The translations under genes were made by a program, and so were the position numbers. The notes beneath the pieces are model-generated. The model searched no databases. It was not told where the DNA came from and worked only from the letters and a program-made list of their open reading frames with translations. Shown piece by piece: positions 1 to 12,488 of a stretch of DNA of 64,000 bases. Position 1 is the stretch's first letter. Each line of letters opens with the position of its first letter. The stretch covers positions 3,006,384 through 3,070,383 of the forward strand of contig NZ_CP009268.1 of the NCBI RefSeq assembly GCF_000807255.1, given 5' to 3'. Source of the stretch: Clostridium pasteurianum DSM 525 = ATCC 6013. Lineage in GTDB: Bacteria; Bacillota; Clostridia; Clostridiales; Clostridiaceae.

Positions 1-560
1 ATTACATTTCTATTTATGTTATTTTCAGATTTACTTAAACTTTTAATGCAATTATAGATAATTAAAAAAGTAAAAATTCTTATAAATATATCTCCTATAC
101 TTAAAATACTATATCCTAAATCAATAATATCAGTAAGAATTTTTAATTTAGCAGCCTCATTCCCCAAGATATGTATGTCATTAGCTCTTGCAAAGGATTC
201 ATTTGTAATATAACCAGTTGTGTAGGACAAAGTGGGAAACACAGGCATCTTGCCACCATTAGCTGAAATAGCTACTTTATTCAACATGGTACCTATAACA
301 ATACATATAGAACCTATAATAGCACTAATATATTGTTTATATTTTATAACTAAAACAAAAAATGTACCTATGTATATTGATTCCAATATACCAGAAAACT
401 TTATAAAACTGTAATTTCCCCAAAATACTCCAATATTTAAGAATATATATATAATAATCATAAATAGCACAGGATATATGTGCCAAGAAGTAAATAATGG
501 TTTTAACTTATATCTTCGTAGTTTAGCTATTACCATTGCTATGAGTACAGCCTCTATCAT
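1..560 (-). CDS. DUF5317-like membrane protein (partial)
   Basis: An open minus-strand frame runs from ATG at 560 to the window edge with no stop, so the C-terminus is missing. A GAGGT ribosome binding site lies upstream of the ATG. The visible protein of about 186 residues has several hydrophobic helices and the signature NGGKMPVFPTLSY followed by a TGY turn, and later a GYSILSIGDIFIR segment. These are the hallmarks I associate with the DUF5317 integral membrane family. Its function is unknown. No partner gene is visible, because the next gene is on the opposite strand. Confidence 0.75.
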   Translation of the reverse strand, partial: MIEAVLIAMVIAKLRRYKLKPLFTSWHIYPVLFMIIIYIFLNIGVFWGNYSFIKFSGILESIYIGTFFVLVIKYKQYISAIIGSICIVIGTMLNKVAISANGGKMPVFPTLSYTTGYITNESFARANDIHILGNEAAKLKILTDIIDLGYSILSIGDIFIRIFTFLIIYNCIKSLSKSENNINRNV

Positions 561-831
561 AATTATATTAACCTCAATTTTTTAATATGTTAATTTATTG
601 TTGTAATCAATTTAATTTTGAAATTATTTAGAGAATTATATCAAATAATTTTTAATCTAATATTTTATTAAGTTATATACATTATACCAACATTTTTTAT
701 TGAATTCCATTTATTTATTAAATTATTAAATTATATTTAACGAGTTATTAAATAAGTGTTATAAGATATATAAAATCACAAATTACACATATTATATAAA
801 ATATACTTTAATTTGAAAGGCTGTGATACCT

Positions 832-1236
832 ATGTCCCCAGAAGAAAAAGCCTATATTGCTGGAATTGTAGATGGTGAAGGAAGTATAATGCTTATAAAA
901 TTTCATAATAATCAATTTCCAGCTCCTTGCTTAAGTATAAGTTCTACAACTATAGAGTTACTGCAATGGTTAAAGAATACAACTGAAATGGGTACTATAA
1001 AAAGTAAAAAAAATTATAATTTAGACAAACATAGAGATTCATTTACTTATATGGTAAAATACAACAATGCTATAAGCTTAATAAAAGAAATAGAACATTA
1101 TTTAGTAATTGAAAGTAAAAGGAAAAGAGCTAAATTAATCATTAAGGAATACAAAAGAGTACTCCTAGAAATGGCAGATATTCATCTACTATACTTGAAG
1201 AAAAAGAAAATTTCTATGCTAAATTTATTGGCATAA
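832..1236 (+). CDS. LAGLIDADG-type homing endonuclease, free-standing
   Basis: This protein of 134 residues carries a single LAGLIDADG-like motif near its N-terminus (YIAGIVDGEGS, residues 8-18), then a basic body rich in Lys. One-motif members of this family act as homodimers that cut long DNA targets. An in-frame GTG exists at 823, but the AAAGG at 816-820 is spaced better for the ATG at 832. The gene converges on the tmRNA gene and ends about 70 bases from its 3' end. That tmRNA gene holds a group I intron, so the endonuclease may be or have been the intron's mobility partner, although it lies outside the intron. No accessory gene lies next to it. Confidence 0.85.
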   Translation: MSPEEKAYIAGIVDGEGSIMLIKFHNNQFPAPCLSISSTTIELLQWLKNTTEMGTIKSKKNYNLDKHRDSFTYMVKYNNAISLIKEIEHYLVIESKRKRAKLIIKEYKRVLLEMADIHLLYLKKKKISMLNLLA

Positions 1237-1261
1237 AATAATTATTATATCTTTTCGAAAA

Positions 1262-1296
1262 AAATCCACATTAAAATTTAATTTTAATGTGGATTT
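1262..1296. terminator. Bidirectional terminator hairpin between the homing endonuclease and tmRNA genes
   Basis: A 15-bp perfect inverted repeat (AAATCCACATTAAAA and its complement) with a 5-nt loop lies between the 3' ends of the two convergent genes, with A/T runs on both sides. Confidence 0.75.
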
Positions 1297-1307
1297 ATAA
1301 TCTTGTA

Positions 1308-1953
1308 TGGTGGAGGCGAGGGGTCGCTCTGGTTCTATTATTTCTAATAGCGCTGACTATATCTTACACATTTTGCATTTTTTATAATAAAAATGTGTCC
1401 TGGCATATTATAGAAGTCATATTATAGTTTAATACTTCTATCCTAGTACTTCTTATTCAATATTTTGAACTTAGAAGCCTATGAGTCGATACACGGCTGT
1501 TGAGTTTCCTCACATACCACTCGGTATTGCCGTCGTCACATATAGTACGTTACGGTTTCACCGATAAAGCCAAGTTATCACTTATGAATCACTTCATAAG
1601 GCGACTCTTATGAATCGAACCCCTGTCCGAAAATAGTAATATCTAAGCATCTCCGAGTGCAGTCTTTCCTTTGACATTCCCTCCATCAGACGCCGAAAGA
1701 CAGGCTTCTGACTTTAGTAGCTTCATAAATTCCGTTTCTAGGTCAAAGCTTTCCTAGACTCGTTTCCCCACTATCGACGCCCATCCTTAAGCCGTGGGAC
1801 TCAAAAGGCGGACGTAGCAGACTAGGCTGCTAAAGCTAAATTATCGTTTTTAGCGTTTATATTTAATCCCATAGTTTTTTAACGCGGGTCCACAGGTTCC
1901 CTCGACTCGCTTCTCAGGTACAACGTATCCCCGTCGAAACCAAATACGCCCCC
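1308..1953 (-). ncRNA. ssrA: tmRNA (ssrA), interrupted by a group I intron
   Basis: tmRNA rescues stalled ribosomes with SmpB, whose gene lies directly upstream. The 5' end GGGGGCG (1953-1947) pairs with CGCCUCC of the 3' end, followed by discriminator A and an encoded CCA (1310-1308). The conserved TTTCGACGGGG segment follows the 5' end. The tag frame at 1854-1822 reads AKNDNLALAA then TAG. The T-arm is split: AGGGG plus TTCGAT (to 1614) and A plus CCCCT (from 1324) are separated by 289 nt. Removing them restores a 5-bp T-stem with a 7-nt loop (UUCGAUA) and gives a 357-nt RNA, a normal tmRNA length. Confidence 0.95.
1325..1613 (-). other. Group I intron in the T-loop of tmRNA
   Basis: This 289-nt insert has the hallmarks of a self-splicing group I intron. 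The 5' exon ends in CGAU, which pairs with GUCG at intron positions 9-12, giving the required U-G wobble at the splice site (P1). The intron ends in G. An AAGATATAGTC element near the 3' end supplies AGUC, which pairs with an upstream GACU (P7). Internal helices include ACGGC/GCCGU, a UGAG-GAAA-CUCA hairpin, two helices with 8-9 bp stems before P7', and a CUAUUA-GAAA-UAAUAG hairpin before the 3' splice site. It encodes no protein. The exact splice sites are inferred from the restored T-loop and the terminal-G rule. Confidence 0.88.
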
Positions 1954-2170
1954 TTGTCATATTACTTTCACAGATATGAAAGTATTCAAAGTAAAACACT
2001 AACCACTAAGTGGAACTAATATTTTACAGTATAACAAAGGTGATACGCTAAATGCCAGCTTTCATAACATATTAAATTTTGTTTGTTTATTAATTACTGT
2101 AACTATATATTACACCATATATATAAGTTAAGCAAGTATTATTTTTAAACATATTTTACATCTTTTTCTA

Positions 2171-2641
2171 TTATCTCATGCTATTTTTCATTTGCCTATC
2201 AATTTCTCGCTTTGCAGCTTTTTCAAGCATTGTATCTCTTTTGTCATAGTCTTTTTTACCTTTAGCTACAGAAAGCTGCACTTTTACTCTTCCATTTTTA
2301 AGATATAAAGATAATGGTACTAGTGTGTACCCCTTCTGTGAAGTATAAGCTTCAAGTTTTCTTATCTCCACTTTATGCAAAAGTAATTTTCTCTTTCTTA
2401 AAGGATCTTTATTAAATATATTTCCCTTTTCATAAGGACTTATATGTACATTACACATAAATACTTCTCCATTATTTATCTCTGCATAACTATCTTTAAG
2501 ATTAGCTTTTCCCTGTCTTATAGATTTTACTTCTGTACCTACAAGTTCTATTCCAGATTCTATAGATTCCTCTATAAAATAATCATGTCTAGCTTTTCTA
2601 TTTTCAGCCAATGTATTGTTGGTCTTATTCTTTTTAGCCAT
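2171..2641 (-). CDS. smpB: SsrA-binding protein SmpB
   Basis: SmpB binds the tRNA-like domain of tmRNA and carries it into stalled ribosomes. The protein is 156 residues, the usual family length, with the typical N-terminal [10 protein letters not shown], the [23 protein letters not shown] core and the basic C-terminal tail ([21 protein letters not shown]). A GTG lies in frame 12 bases upstream, but the ATG start gives the standard MAKK N-terminus. The tmRNA gene follows on the same strand, and rnr lies upstream. RNase R, SmpB and tmRNA act in one trans-translation and decay pathway, so the cluster makes functional sense. Confidence 0.97.
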   Translation of the reverse strand: MAKKNKTNNTLAENRKARHDYFIEESIESGIELVGTEVKSIRQGKANLKDSYAEINNGEVFMCNVHISPYEKGNIFNKDPLRKRKLLLHKVEIRKLEAYTSQKGYTLVPLSLYLKNGRVKVQLSVAKGKKDYDKRDTMLEKAAKREIDRQMKNSMR

Positions 2642-2824
2642 AAAAACACCCACTTTAGTTTATTGTAGTATTTTATTATACTATAAAAGAATATATAGGT
2701 CAATTTTTATTTCTATAATATTCCTATTTTACACTTGATTCACAGTAGGAGAAAAGGACGAAGCTTTTCCCCATTTGATATTTGTTCTTTGAACTTTATA
2801 CTTTGCTTTTTGTTTTTCATTACT

Positions 2825-5095
2825 CTACTCTTCATCTTCACTTATTTCAGGTTTATATGCCTCTAAGGTATCTTTCAATGCTCTTGGAGGATGAATTTCT
2901 TCTATATAATCTTCAGAATCCAGATTTTCATTATCTATTGAATTTTCTTCTGATAATTTATTTTCTTTAAGCTCATTATCATTTTCAGCTATCTCAAAAT
3001 ATATTTCATGGGAAGCCAAATTAACTTTTTGTACTTTTATTCTAACTTCATCTCCAAGCCTATATATTTTTTTGGTTCTTTCCCCAATAAGGCTTAGATG
3101 CTTTTCATCATATATATAGTAATCATCATTTAGATAGCTTATATGCACCAAACCTTCAATAGTGTTGGGCAATTCTACAAACATTCCAAAATTTGTTACA
3201 GAAGATATTATTCCATCATATTCTTCACCAATTTTTCCTTGCATATATTCTGCCTTTTTAAGATCATCTACTTCTCTTTCAGCTTCCTGTGCTACCCTCT
3301 CCATATCTGAAGATTGTACAGATGCATAATCAACAATTCCAATTAATTTTTTTGATCGCTCTTTATCTATTTTCCCGTGCAAAAATTCCTTTATTATTCT
3401 ATGAATCATAAGATCAGGATACCTTCTTATAGGTGAAGTAAAATGGCAATAATACTTGGCTGCAAGCCCAAAATGTCCTACGCATTCTGGTGAATATCTT
3501 GCCTGCTTTAAAGATCTTAAAAGTAAAGTACTAACTACAGTTTCTTCTTTTTTGCCCTTTACTGCTTCAATTATTTTTTGAAGCTCCTTTGGATGTACTT
3601 TATTAGTTCCCCACCTTACCACATATCCGAGATTATGAGCAAATTCATTGAAATGCTCTAATTTTTCTGTGTCTGGATCTTCATGAATTCTATAGACAAA
3701 AGGAAGATTAGTCCAAAACATATGTTCCGCTATGGTTTCATTACATACAAGCATAAATTCCTCAATAACTCTATTAGCTATTGCCCTTTCATAAGGTTTT
3801 ATGTCTATTGGCTTTCCCTGTTCATTTAATATTATTTTACTTTCTTGAAAATCAAAATCTATAGACCCTCTATTTATTCTTCTTTTATACAGTATATTGC
3901 ATAACTCTTCCATAGCCATAAAATCTTCATATAGATACTTATACTTTTCTATAGTTTCTTTGTCCTTATCTCTCATTATCTTTGTTACATCTGTGTAGGT
4001 CATTCTTTCATTTGTCTTTATTATACTTTCAAATACATCATGATTAACTACTTTTCCTTCTTCGTTTATCTCCATAAAGCAGCTTAATGCCAATCTGTCA
4101 ACTTTAGGATTTAAACTGCATATTCCATTTGAAAGCTTTCTTGGCAGCATTGGTATAACTCTATCAATCAGATAAACAGAAGTTCCTCTAAGAAGTGCTT
4201 CTTTATCTAAAGGATTTTTTTCTCTGACATAATTTGAAACATCTGCAATATGAACTCCAAGATAATAGTTACCATTTTCCAATTTTTCTATAGATACAGC
4301 ATCGTCTAAATCCTTAGCATCTTCACCATCTATAGTAACCATTTTTATATCTCTTAAATCTCTTCTATTTTTATATTCTTCTTCTGGTATTGTGTCTGGT
4401 ATCTTATCTGCAAAGTTCAATACTTTATCAGGAAATTCTTCTGGAAGTTTGTGCTTTTTTATAATTGTTAGTATGTCTACACCTTTATCCTCTTTTTTAC
4501 CTAATACTTCAATTATTTTTCCTTCAGGATTTCTCCTCTTTTCCGGCCATTCTATTATTTCTGCAATAACTACATCTCCAGTTTTTGCATTGCCTTTAAC
4601 ACTTTTTGGTATAAATACATCTTGATGTATTCTTACATCATCAGGAACTACAAAGCCAAAATTTTTACTATCTTCATATACCCCTATTATGGTTTTGTTG
4701 GCCCTTTCTAAAATTCTTATTATTTCCCCTTCACATTTTTTCCCGCCATTTTCTTCCCTAGTTATTTTGGCTACAACTTTATCTCCATTCATAGCACCAT
4801 TCATAAAAGAACTAGCTATAAAAATGTCAGGTCTTTCCCATTCACATATAACAAATCCAAATCCCTTTGCATTTCCTTGAAGTTTTCCTACCACAAGACC
4901 CATTCTTTCTGGTACACCATAATGTTTTGTCCTATTTTTAACTATAAGACCTTCCTGTTCCATATCTTTTAAAAGTTTTTTAAAATTTTTAGATTCTAAT
5001 CTCTTTATATCAAATATTCTTGAAAGTTCCAATATATTCATGGGTTTATATGCTTGTTCTCGCATAAATGCCACTATAGATTCTCTTAAGTTCAT
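2825..5095 (-). CDS. rnr: Ribonuclease R
   Basis: This is a 756-residue 3'-5' exoribonuclease of the RNB family that degrades structured RNA and, with tmRNA-SmpB, defective messages. An N-terminal winged-helix/RNase R segment is followed by cold-shock domains, the RNB catalytic core (VTIDGEDAKDLDDAVS, with its Asp cluster) and a C-terminal S1 domain (GEEYDGIISSVTNFGMFVELPNTIEGLVHIS). The tail is acidic. A GGAGTT ribosome binding site precedes the ATG. The gene lies 183 bases upstream of smpB. A terminator at 5203-5239 separates it from secG, so it probably has its own promoter in the AT-rich 5096-5200 gap. Confidence 0.97.
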   Translation of the reverse strand: MNLRESIVAFMREQAYKPMNILELSRIFDIKRLESKNFKKLLKDMEQEGLIVKNRTKHYGVPERMGLVVGKLQGNAKGFGFVICEWERPDIFIASSFMNGAMNGDKVVAKITREENGGKKCEGEIIRILERANKTIIGVYEDSKNFGFVVPDDVRIHQDVFIPKSVKGNAKTGDVVIAEIIEWPEKRRNPEGKIIEVLGKKEDKGVDILTIIKKHKLPEEFPDKVLNFADKIPDTIPEEEYKNRRDLRDIKMVTIDGEDAKDLDDAVSIEKLENGNYYLGVHIADVSNYVREKNPLDKEALLRGTSVYLIDRVIPMLPRKLSNGICSLNPKVDRLALSCFMEINEEGKVVNHDVFESIIKTNERMTYTDVTKIMRDKDKETIEKYKYLYEDFMAMEELCNILYKRRINRGSIDFDFQESKIILNEQGKPIDIKPYERAIANRVIEEFMLVCNETIAEHMFWTNLPFVYRIHEDPDTEKLEHFNEFAHNLGYVVRWGTNKVHPKELQKIIEAVKGKKEETVVSTLLLRSLKQARYSPECVGHFGLAAKYYCHFTSPIRRYPDLMIHRIIKEFLHGKIDKERSKKLIGIVDYASVQSSDMERVAQEAEREVDDLKKAEYMQGKIGEEYDGIISSVTNFGMFVELPNTIEGLVHISYLNDDYYIYDEKHLSLIGERTKKIYRLGDEVRIKVQKVNLASHEIYFEIAENDNELKENKLSEENSIDNENLDSEDYIEEIHPPRALKDTLEAYKPEISEDEE

Positions 5096-5202
5096 AAATT
5101 CAACTCCATTCTTAAACTAATATATTTTAAGTTTTAACCATTAAAGATATAATATTCACATATATAATTATATTTTATATAAAATTGGTTTTATATATAA
5201 AT

Positions 5203-5239
5203 AAAAAAAGTATAATTCTAAATCTCAATAGAATTATAC
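5203..5239 (-). terminator. Rho-independent terminator after secG
   Basis: On the minus strand an 11-bp stem (GTATAATTCTA and its complement) with an 8-nt loop is followed by a run of seven T. It ends the transcript that includes secG and isolates it from rnr. Confidence 0.85.
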
Positions 5240-5250
5240 CTCACTTAACT

Positions 5251-5493
5251 TTAATTTTGTATAAATCTTGATAAGTTTTGTGCTATAACTGAAAGTGCAA
5301 ATATTACAGAAAAAACAATGGTTACTCTAGCTAACATAGATTCACGAGTTTTAGATTTGTTTCTTGAAAAAAATGTATCCGTAGTTCCAGAAACAAAATT
5401 AGCAAATCCATCCATTTTGCTAGGCTGCATTAAAATAGAAACTATGATTACCACTGCAGATATCAATTGAATAACTATCAATAAATTGCGCAC
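5251..5493 (-). CDS. secG: Preprotein translocase subunit SecG
   Basis: This 80-residue protein has two membrane segments (residues about 3-22 and 53-72) and the family-typical region MQPSKMDGFANFVSGTTDTFFSRNKSKTRE between them. SecG is the small accessory subunit of the SecYEG export channel. The start is a GTG behind a strong AGGAGG site. Placement downstream of eno, with rnr and smpB beyond, is a common clostridial and Bacillus order. A terminator follows the stop. Confidence 0.93.
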   Translation of the reverse strand: MRNLLIVIQLISAVVIIVSILMQPSKMDGFANFVSGTTDTFFSRNKSKTRESMLARVTIVFSVIFALSVIAQNLSRFIQN

Positions 5494-5644
5494 AAAAAAA
5501 CCTCCTATAGGTAATTTAAATAAATATAATACTTATTTACACTTAAAATATTATATTTAATACTATGTAATTTTTTAATACATATTTTGTGTTTAATATA
5601 ATTAATTCTAACATAACTAATGAACTATTACAACATCACATACA

Positions 5645-5677
5645 ATACCACTTGATAACAAGAGTATCAAGTGGTAT
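5645..5677. terminator. Stable hairpin downstream of eno
   Basis: A 13-bp perfect stem (ATACCACTTGATA and its complement) with a 7-nt loop lies just past the eno stop. No clear T-run follows on the minus strand, so it may be an RNA-stabilising or processing hairpin instead of a classical terminator. Confidence 0.55.
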
Positions 5678-5695
5678 CTATATTTATGCTAAATA

Positions 5696-7027
<1,332 letters not shown>

Positions 7028-7151
7028 CTATATCCAATTATATATTTAACTAAATATAGTGTATTTACCATAAAATTTTAATTACTTATTTCTCAATTAT
7101 ATTTTAATTTATTTTACCCAAACAATACCATCAATTATTGTAACCCTTTTG

Positions 7152-8684
7152 TTATTTTTTTATTAAACTTTTTCCAGTCATTTCAACTGGTGGCTCAAGA
7201 CCCATAGCATCAAGTATTGTAGGTGCTATATCTGCAAGAGCTCCTCCATCTCTAAGTTCCTTTGATTCCTTACTTACATATACAAATGGTACGGGATCAA
7301 TTGTATGTGCTGTCATAGGATTGCCTGTAGAATAATCTATCATCTGTTCAGCATTACCATGATCAGCTGTTATAAATACAGTACCGTCTTTTTCTAATAT
7401 TTTATCCACAACTTTACCTAAACATACATCTACAGCTTCTATTGCTGCTTTAGCTGCCTCAAATATTCCTGTATGTCCTACCATATCTGGATTAGCAAAG
7501 TTTAATATAATCATATCATACTGATCTGTATCAAGTCTCTTTAATAACTCATCAGTAACTTCATAAGCACTCATTTCTGGTTTAAGATCATAAGTTGCTA
7601 CCTTTGGAGATGCTATTAATGCTCTATCTTCATCCTTATTAGGTTCTTCTACACCACCATTAAAGAAGAAGGTTACGTGAGCATATTTCTCAGTTTCAGC
7701 AATTCTAAGTTGTTTTTTACCAAGGTTACTTACATATTCTCCAAGAGTATTTTTTAGTGTTTCTGGCTTATAAGCTACTTCTACACCTTCTAATGTTGAA
7801 TCGTATTCTGTTAGTGTTATAAAAGTTAAGTTTAAAGTTTCTCTTTTAAAACCATCAAATTCCTTATCGTTTATTGCTCTTGTTATTTCTCTTGCTCTAT
7901 CTGGTCTAAAATTAAAGAATATTACTGAATCATTATTTTTTATAGTAGCTAATGGAGTTCCATTTTCAACTATAACTGTTGGAAGAACAAATTCATCTGT
8001 TTTATTGTCATGATAAGATTTTTCTACAGCTTCTAATGCACTTCCAGCAGTTTCTCCCTGGCCAAGTACTATTGCATTGTATGCAAGCTGAACTCTTTCC
8101 CATCTCTTATCTCTATCCATGGCATAATATCTTCCAGAAAGGCTGGCAATTTTACCAACACCAAGTTCTTTCATATAATCTTCAATTTCTGTTATATATT
8201 CTTTTGCTGAAGATGGAGCTACATCTCTACCATCTAGGAATGCATGTACAAATACCTTTTTAACACCTTTTTCTTTAGCAAGCTTTAATAATCCTTTTAA
8301 ATGGTCTATATGTGAATGAACTCCACCTGGTGATAATAGTCCCATTAAATGTAATGTTGAATCTTTCTCTAAAGCACTAGTAACAGCTTTATTTAAAGCT
8401 TCATTTTCAAATATCTCGCCATCCTCAATAGCTTTAGTTATTCTTGTAAGAGATTGATAAACAACTCTTCCTGCGCCTATATTTAAATGTCCAACTTCTG
8501 AATTTCCCATTTGTCCATCAGGTAATCCAACACTTAAGCCACTAGCCCCTAAAGTTGTACTATAATAATGTGTAAATATATTATCAATATTTGGTTTATT
8601 AGCTGCTTTTACCGCATTTCCATCTACTTTGTCCGTTAGTCCAAATCCATCTAATATCATTAACATAACAGGTTTTTTAGCCAT
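7152..8684 (-). CDS. gpmI: 2,3-bisphosphoglycerate-independent phosphoglycerate mutase
   Basis: This Mn-dependent mutase interconverts 3- and 2-phosphoglycerate. At 510 residues it has the alkaline-phosphatase-superfamily metal motifs [28 protein letters not shown] (containing the phosphorylated Ser), [14 protein letters not shown] and [18 protein letters not shown] site precedes the ATG. It lies between tpiA and eno. The 362-base gap upstream contains a strong palindromic terminator, so gpmI and eno probably have a promoter distinct from that of gapA-pgk-tpiA. Confidence 0.98.
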   Translation of the reverse strand: MAKKPVMLMILDGFGLTDKVDGNAVKAANKPNIDNIFTHYYSTTLGASGLSVGLPDGQMGNSEVGHLNIGAGRVVYQSLTRITKAIEDGEIFENEALNKAVTSALEKDSTLHLMGLLSPGGVHSHIDHLKGLLKLAKEKGVKKVFVHAFLDGRDVAPSSAKEYITEIEDYMKELGVGKIASLSGRYYAMDRDKRWERVQLAYNAIVLGQGETAGSALEAVEKSYHDNKTDEFVLPTVIVENGTPLATIKNNDSVIFFNFRPDRAREITRAINDKEFDGFKRETLNLTFITLTEYDSTLEGVEVAYKPETLKNTLGEYVSNLGKKQLRIAETEKYAHVTFFFNGGVEEPNKDEDRALIASPKVATYDLKPEMSAYEVTDELLKRLDTDQYDMIILNFANPDMVGHTGIFEAAKAAIEAVDVCLGKVVDKILEKDGTVFITADHGNAEQMIDYSTGNPMTAHTIDPVPFVYVSKESKELRDGGALADIAPTILDAMGLEPPVEMTGKSLIKK

Positions 8685-9046
8685 TTCAATTCCTCCACAC
8701 GCTTAAAATTTAATATATATTAACATATAAATATAATAATTATATGTTATTTTCAAGTTTATAAAATTTAAATATAAATACCAAGTATCCTTATGTATCA
8801 AAATAAAACCTTATTTAAGTAATCCATCATAAACTAATTATATAATTTGTTAATACTTTACCTAGATTATATTATATAAATACTATTTTTTGAAGCAAAA
8901 TAAATACAATTTTTATTTTAAATCGAGTTTATTTATACATTTTCTACAAAAAATATTTAATTAAAAAATATTTTCATTGTAATCTATGAAGCACATGTGC
9001 TTCATAGATTACATATCATAAATCTATTTTTTTCTTTAACTTACCT
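8685..9046. other. Intergenic region between tpiA and gpmI
   Basis: This AT-rich 362-base gap holds the tpiA terminator (8978-9013) and presumably a promoter for gpmI-eno. I see no gene or recognisable riboswitch in it. Confidence 0.6.
8978..9013 (-). terminator. 36-bp perfect palindrome, likely tpiA terminator
   Basis: Two 18-bp arms (TGTAATCTATGAAGCACA and its complement) abut with no spacer just past tpiA. The minus-strand continuation is T-rich, with a run of six T about ten bases on. This fits an intrinsic terminator with an unusually long stem. Confidence 0.75.
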
Positions 9047-9796
9047 CTAGAAATTAACAATAGCTGCAAAATCAGAAGCTTTTAAACTTGCTCCTCCAAC
9101 TAGTGCTCCATCAATTTCTGGTTGCTGCATTTGAGCTTTTATAGTTCCTGGTTTAACTGATCCACCATATTGAATTCTCACTTTATCAGCAACTTCCTGT
9201 CCGAAAACTTCAGCAACAGTTTTTCTTATAGCTCCTATTGTTTCATTGGCTTGCTCATCTGTAGCTGTTTTACCTGTTCCAATTGCCCAGATTGGTTCGT
9301 AAGCTATTACAACTTTAGCAGCTTCATCAGCATTTAATCCTGCTAAGTCTAATTTTATCTGTTTTCCTGTAACTTCATTAGTTACATTTGCTTCTCTTTC
9401 TTCAAGAGTTTCACCACAGCAAAGTATTGGAGTTATTCCATGTGCAAATGCAGCTTTTACCTTTTTGTTTAATGCAGCATCTGTTTCATTGAAATATTCT
9501 CTTCTTTCACTGTGTCCAAGTATTACATATTCCACACCTAATTCTTGAAGTGCTTTTAGAGATATTTCTCCAGTGAAAGCTCCACTTTCTTCAAAATGAG
9601 CGTTTTGTGCAGCTACTTTAACATTTGTTCCCTTAACAGCATTTACAACTGCTTCCAAAGCAATAGAAGTAGGTGCTACAACAACGTCTGCCTTTGCATC
9701 CTTAACAAGTGGTTTTAGTTCTTCAATTAATTTTAAAGATTCACTAATTGTATTATTTAACTTCCAGTTTCCAGCTATTATTGGTGTTCTACTCAT
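9047..9796 (-). CDS. tpiA: Triosephosphate isomerase
   Basis: This enzyme interconverts glyceraldehyde-3-phosphate and dihydroxyacetone phosphate. The 249-residue TIM barrel has the substrate Lys motif IAGNWKLN, catalytic His in [10 protein letters not shown], catalytic Glu in [15 protein letters not shown] (also the flexible loop) and IQYGGSV. A GTG lies 9 bases upstream in frame, but the ATG at 9796 is better placed behind GGAGCGTG and gives [12 protein letters not shown]. It sits directly downstream of pgk in the gapA-pgk-tpiA order. Confidence 0.98.
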   Translation of the reverse strand: MSRTPIIAGNWKLNNTISESLKLIEELKPLVKDAKADVVVAPTSIALEAVVNAVKGTNVKVAAQNAHFEESGAFTGEISLKALQELGVEYVILGHSERREYFNETDAALNKKVKAAFAHGITPILCCGETLEEREANVTNEVTGKQIKLDLAGLNADEAAKVVIAYEPIWAIGTGKTATDEQANETIGAIRKTVAEVFGQEVADKVRIQYGGSVKPGTIKAQMQQPEIDGALVGGASLKASDFAAIVNF

Positions 9797-9952
9797 ATAA
9801 TTCACGCTCCAATTTTATAATATAAAATTTATATTAATATTTTATTTTCTAATTATTTATTTTTCAGTTATATTATATCATTAACAAATAGTCTGTAAAT
9901 AACCTTTACAATAATATTTATTATTTAATAATATTTATTAAAGTTAAAGACA

Positions 9953-9986
9953 GAATAGAAAAATTTATCAAACAATTTTTCTATTC
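9953..9986 (-). terminator. Hairpin between pgk and tpiA
   Basis: A 13-bp stem (GAATAGAAAAATT and its complement) with an 8-nt loop lies just after the pgk stop. The bases after it on the minus strand are only mildly T-rich, so it may be a partial terminator or a processing site. Confidence 0.5.
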
Positions 9987-10000
9987 CATATATATCTTAA

Positions 10001-11194
10001 TTATTTATCATTAAGTGCTGCTATTCCTGGAAGTTCTTTTCCTTCTAGGAATTCAAGTGAAGCTCCACCACCAGTTGAAATATGAGTCATTTTGTCTCCA
10101 AATCCTAATTGATTAACAGCAGCAGCACTATCTCCACCACCTATAACTGTTGTAGCATCAGCTTCAGCCATAGCTTTAGCAACAGCTATTGTTCCTTTAG
10201 CAAAGTTTTCGAATTCAAATACTCCCATTGGTCCGTTCCAGATAACTGTTTTAGCTTCTTTAACAGCTGCAGCATATTCTCCAGCAGTTTTAGGTCCGAT
10301 GTCAAGACCCATGTATCCTTCTGGAATATTTGCATCTTCAGTAGTTACTGGTTTAGTATCAGCACTGAACTCTGCTCCAACTACGTTATCTATTGGAAGT
10401 AATAATTTTACACCCTTAGCTTTAGCCTTTTCAAGCATTTCTTTTGCATATTCTACTTTATCTTCTTCAACAAGTGATTTACCAATAGTATATCCTTGGC
10501 CTTTTAAGAATGTATAAGCCATTCCTCCACCAATGATTAATGTATCAACTTTTTCAAGAAGATTGTTTATAACATTGATTTTATCTGAAACTTTAGCTCC
10601 ACCAAGAATAGCTACGAATGGTCTTACTGGATTTTCTACTGCTTCTCCTAAGAATTTTAATTCTTTTTGAATTAAGTATCCGCATGCAGCAGTTCCAACG
10701 AATTGAGTTACACCAACTGTTGAGCAGTGAGCTCTATGAGCTGTACCAAAAGCATCATTTACATATACATCAGCAAGTGAAGCTAATTCTTTTGAGAAGT
10801 TTTCTTCGTTCTTTCCTTCTTCTTTTCTGTATCTTGTATTTTGAAGAAGAACAACTTCTCCCTCTTTTAAGTTTTCAACAGCTTTTTTAGCATTTTCTCC
10901 TACAACAGTATCATCTGCTGCAAAAACAACTTCTTTTCCAAGTAATTCTGAAAGTCTCTTTGCAACTGGAGCAAGAGTAAGCTTTGGATCTGGTCCTTTA
11001 GCTTTTCCAAGATGTGAGCAAAGGATAACCTTTCCACCTTTTTCTGTTAAATATTTTATAGTTGGAAGTGCACCATTAAGTCTGTTTTCGTCAGTTATAA
11101 CGCCATCTTTTAAAGGTACATTAAAATCACATCTTACTAATACTCTTTTACCTTTAACATCAATATCTTCAATTGTCTTTTTGTTATATGACAT
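10001..11194 (-). CDS. pgk: Phosphoglycerate kinase
   Basis: This enzyme transfers the acyl phosphate of 1,3-bisphosphoglycerate to ADP in the first ATP-forming step of glycolysis. At 397 residues it is a standard bacterial Pgk, with [13 protein letters not shown] near the N-terminus, [12 protein letters not shown], the hinge [10 protein letters not shown] and the C-terminal nucleotide site GGGDSAAA and [18 protein letters not shown]. The GAGGTGAAATGAT site precedes the ATG. It follows gapA by 163 bases and probably shares the CggR-controlled transcript. Confidence 0.98.
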   Translation of the reverse strand: MSYNKKTIEDIDVKGKRVLVRCDFNVPLKDGVITDENRLNGALPTIKYLTEKGGKVILCSHLGKAKGPDPKLTLAPVAKRLSELLGKEVVFAADDTVVGENAKKAVENLKEGEVVLLQNTRYRKEEGKNEENFSKELASLADVYVNDAFGTAHRAHCSTVGVTQFVGTAACGYLIQKELKFLGEAVENPVRPFVAILGGAKVSDKINVINNLLEKVDTLIIGGGMAYTFLKGQGYTIGKSLVEEDKVEYAKEMLEKAKAKGVKLLLPIDNVVGAEFSADTKPVTTEDANIPEGYMGLDIGPKTAGEYAAAVKEAKTVIWNGPMGVFEFENFAKGTIAVAKAMAEADATTVIGGGDSAAAVNQLGFGDKMTHISTGGGASLEFLEGKELPGIAALNDK

Positions 11195-11357
11195 ATCATT
11201 TCACCTCATAAAAATTATTTAAAAAAATGTTTTATATCTACTAGAATCTATATTTACATATTTAGTTTTAAAAAGGCCCAGCCTCATAGCCTTAACTACA
11301 AAACCAGACCTATTTACTATGTTCACATTTTAAAATTTCAATTATTAACTTTTAAGA

Positions 11358-12392
<1,035 letters not shown>

Positions 12393-12488
12393 TTATATGT
12401 AAATATATAATATTAGCTTTATATATATTAACAAAACATATTATTTACTAAGTATCATAAATAATACTTAATAAAATAAATTGTTTTA

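Noticed and set aside
232-414. Plus-strand open frame of 60 codons
   Set aside because: It is antisense to the DUF5317-like gene, lacks a ribosome binding site and resembles nothing; the minus-strand frame is far better.
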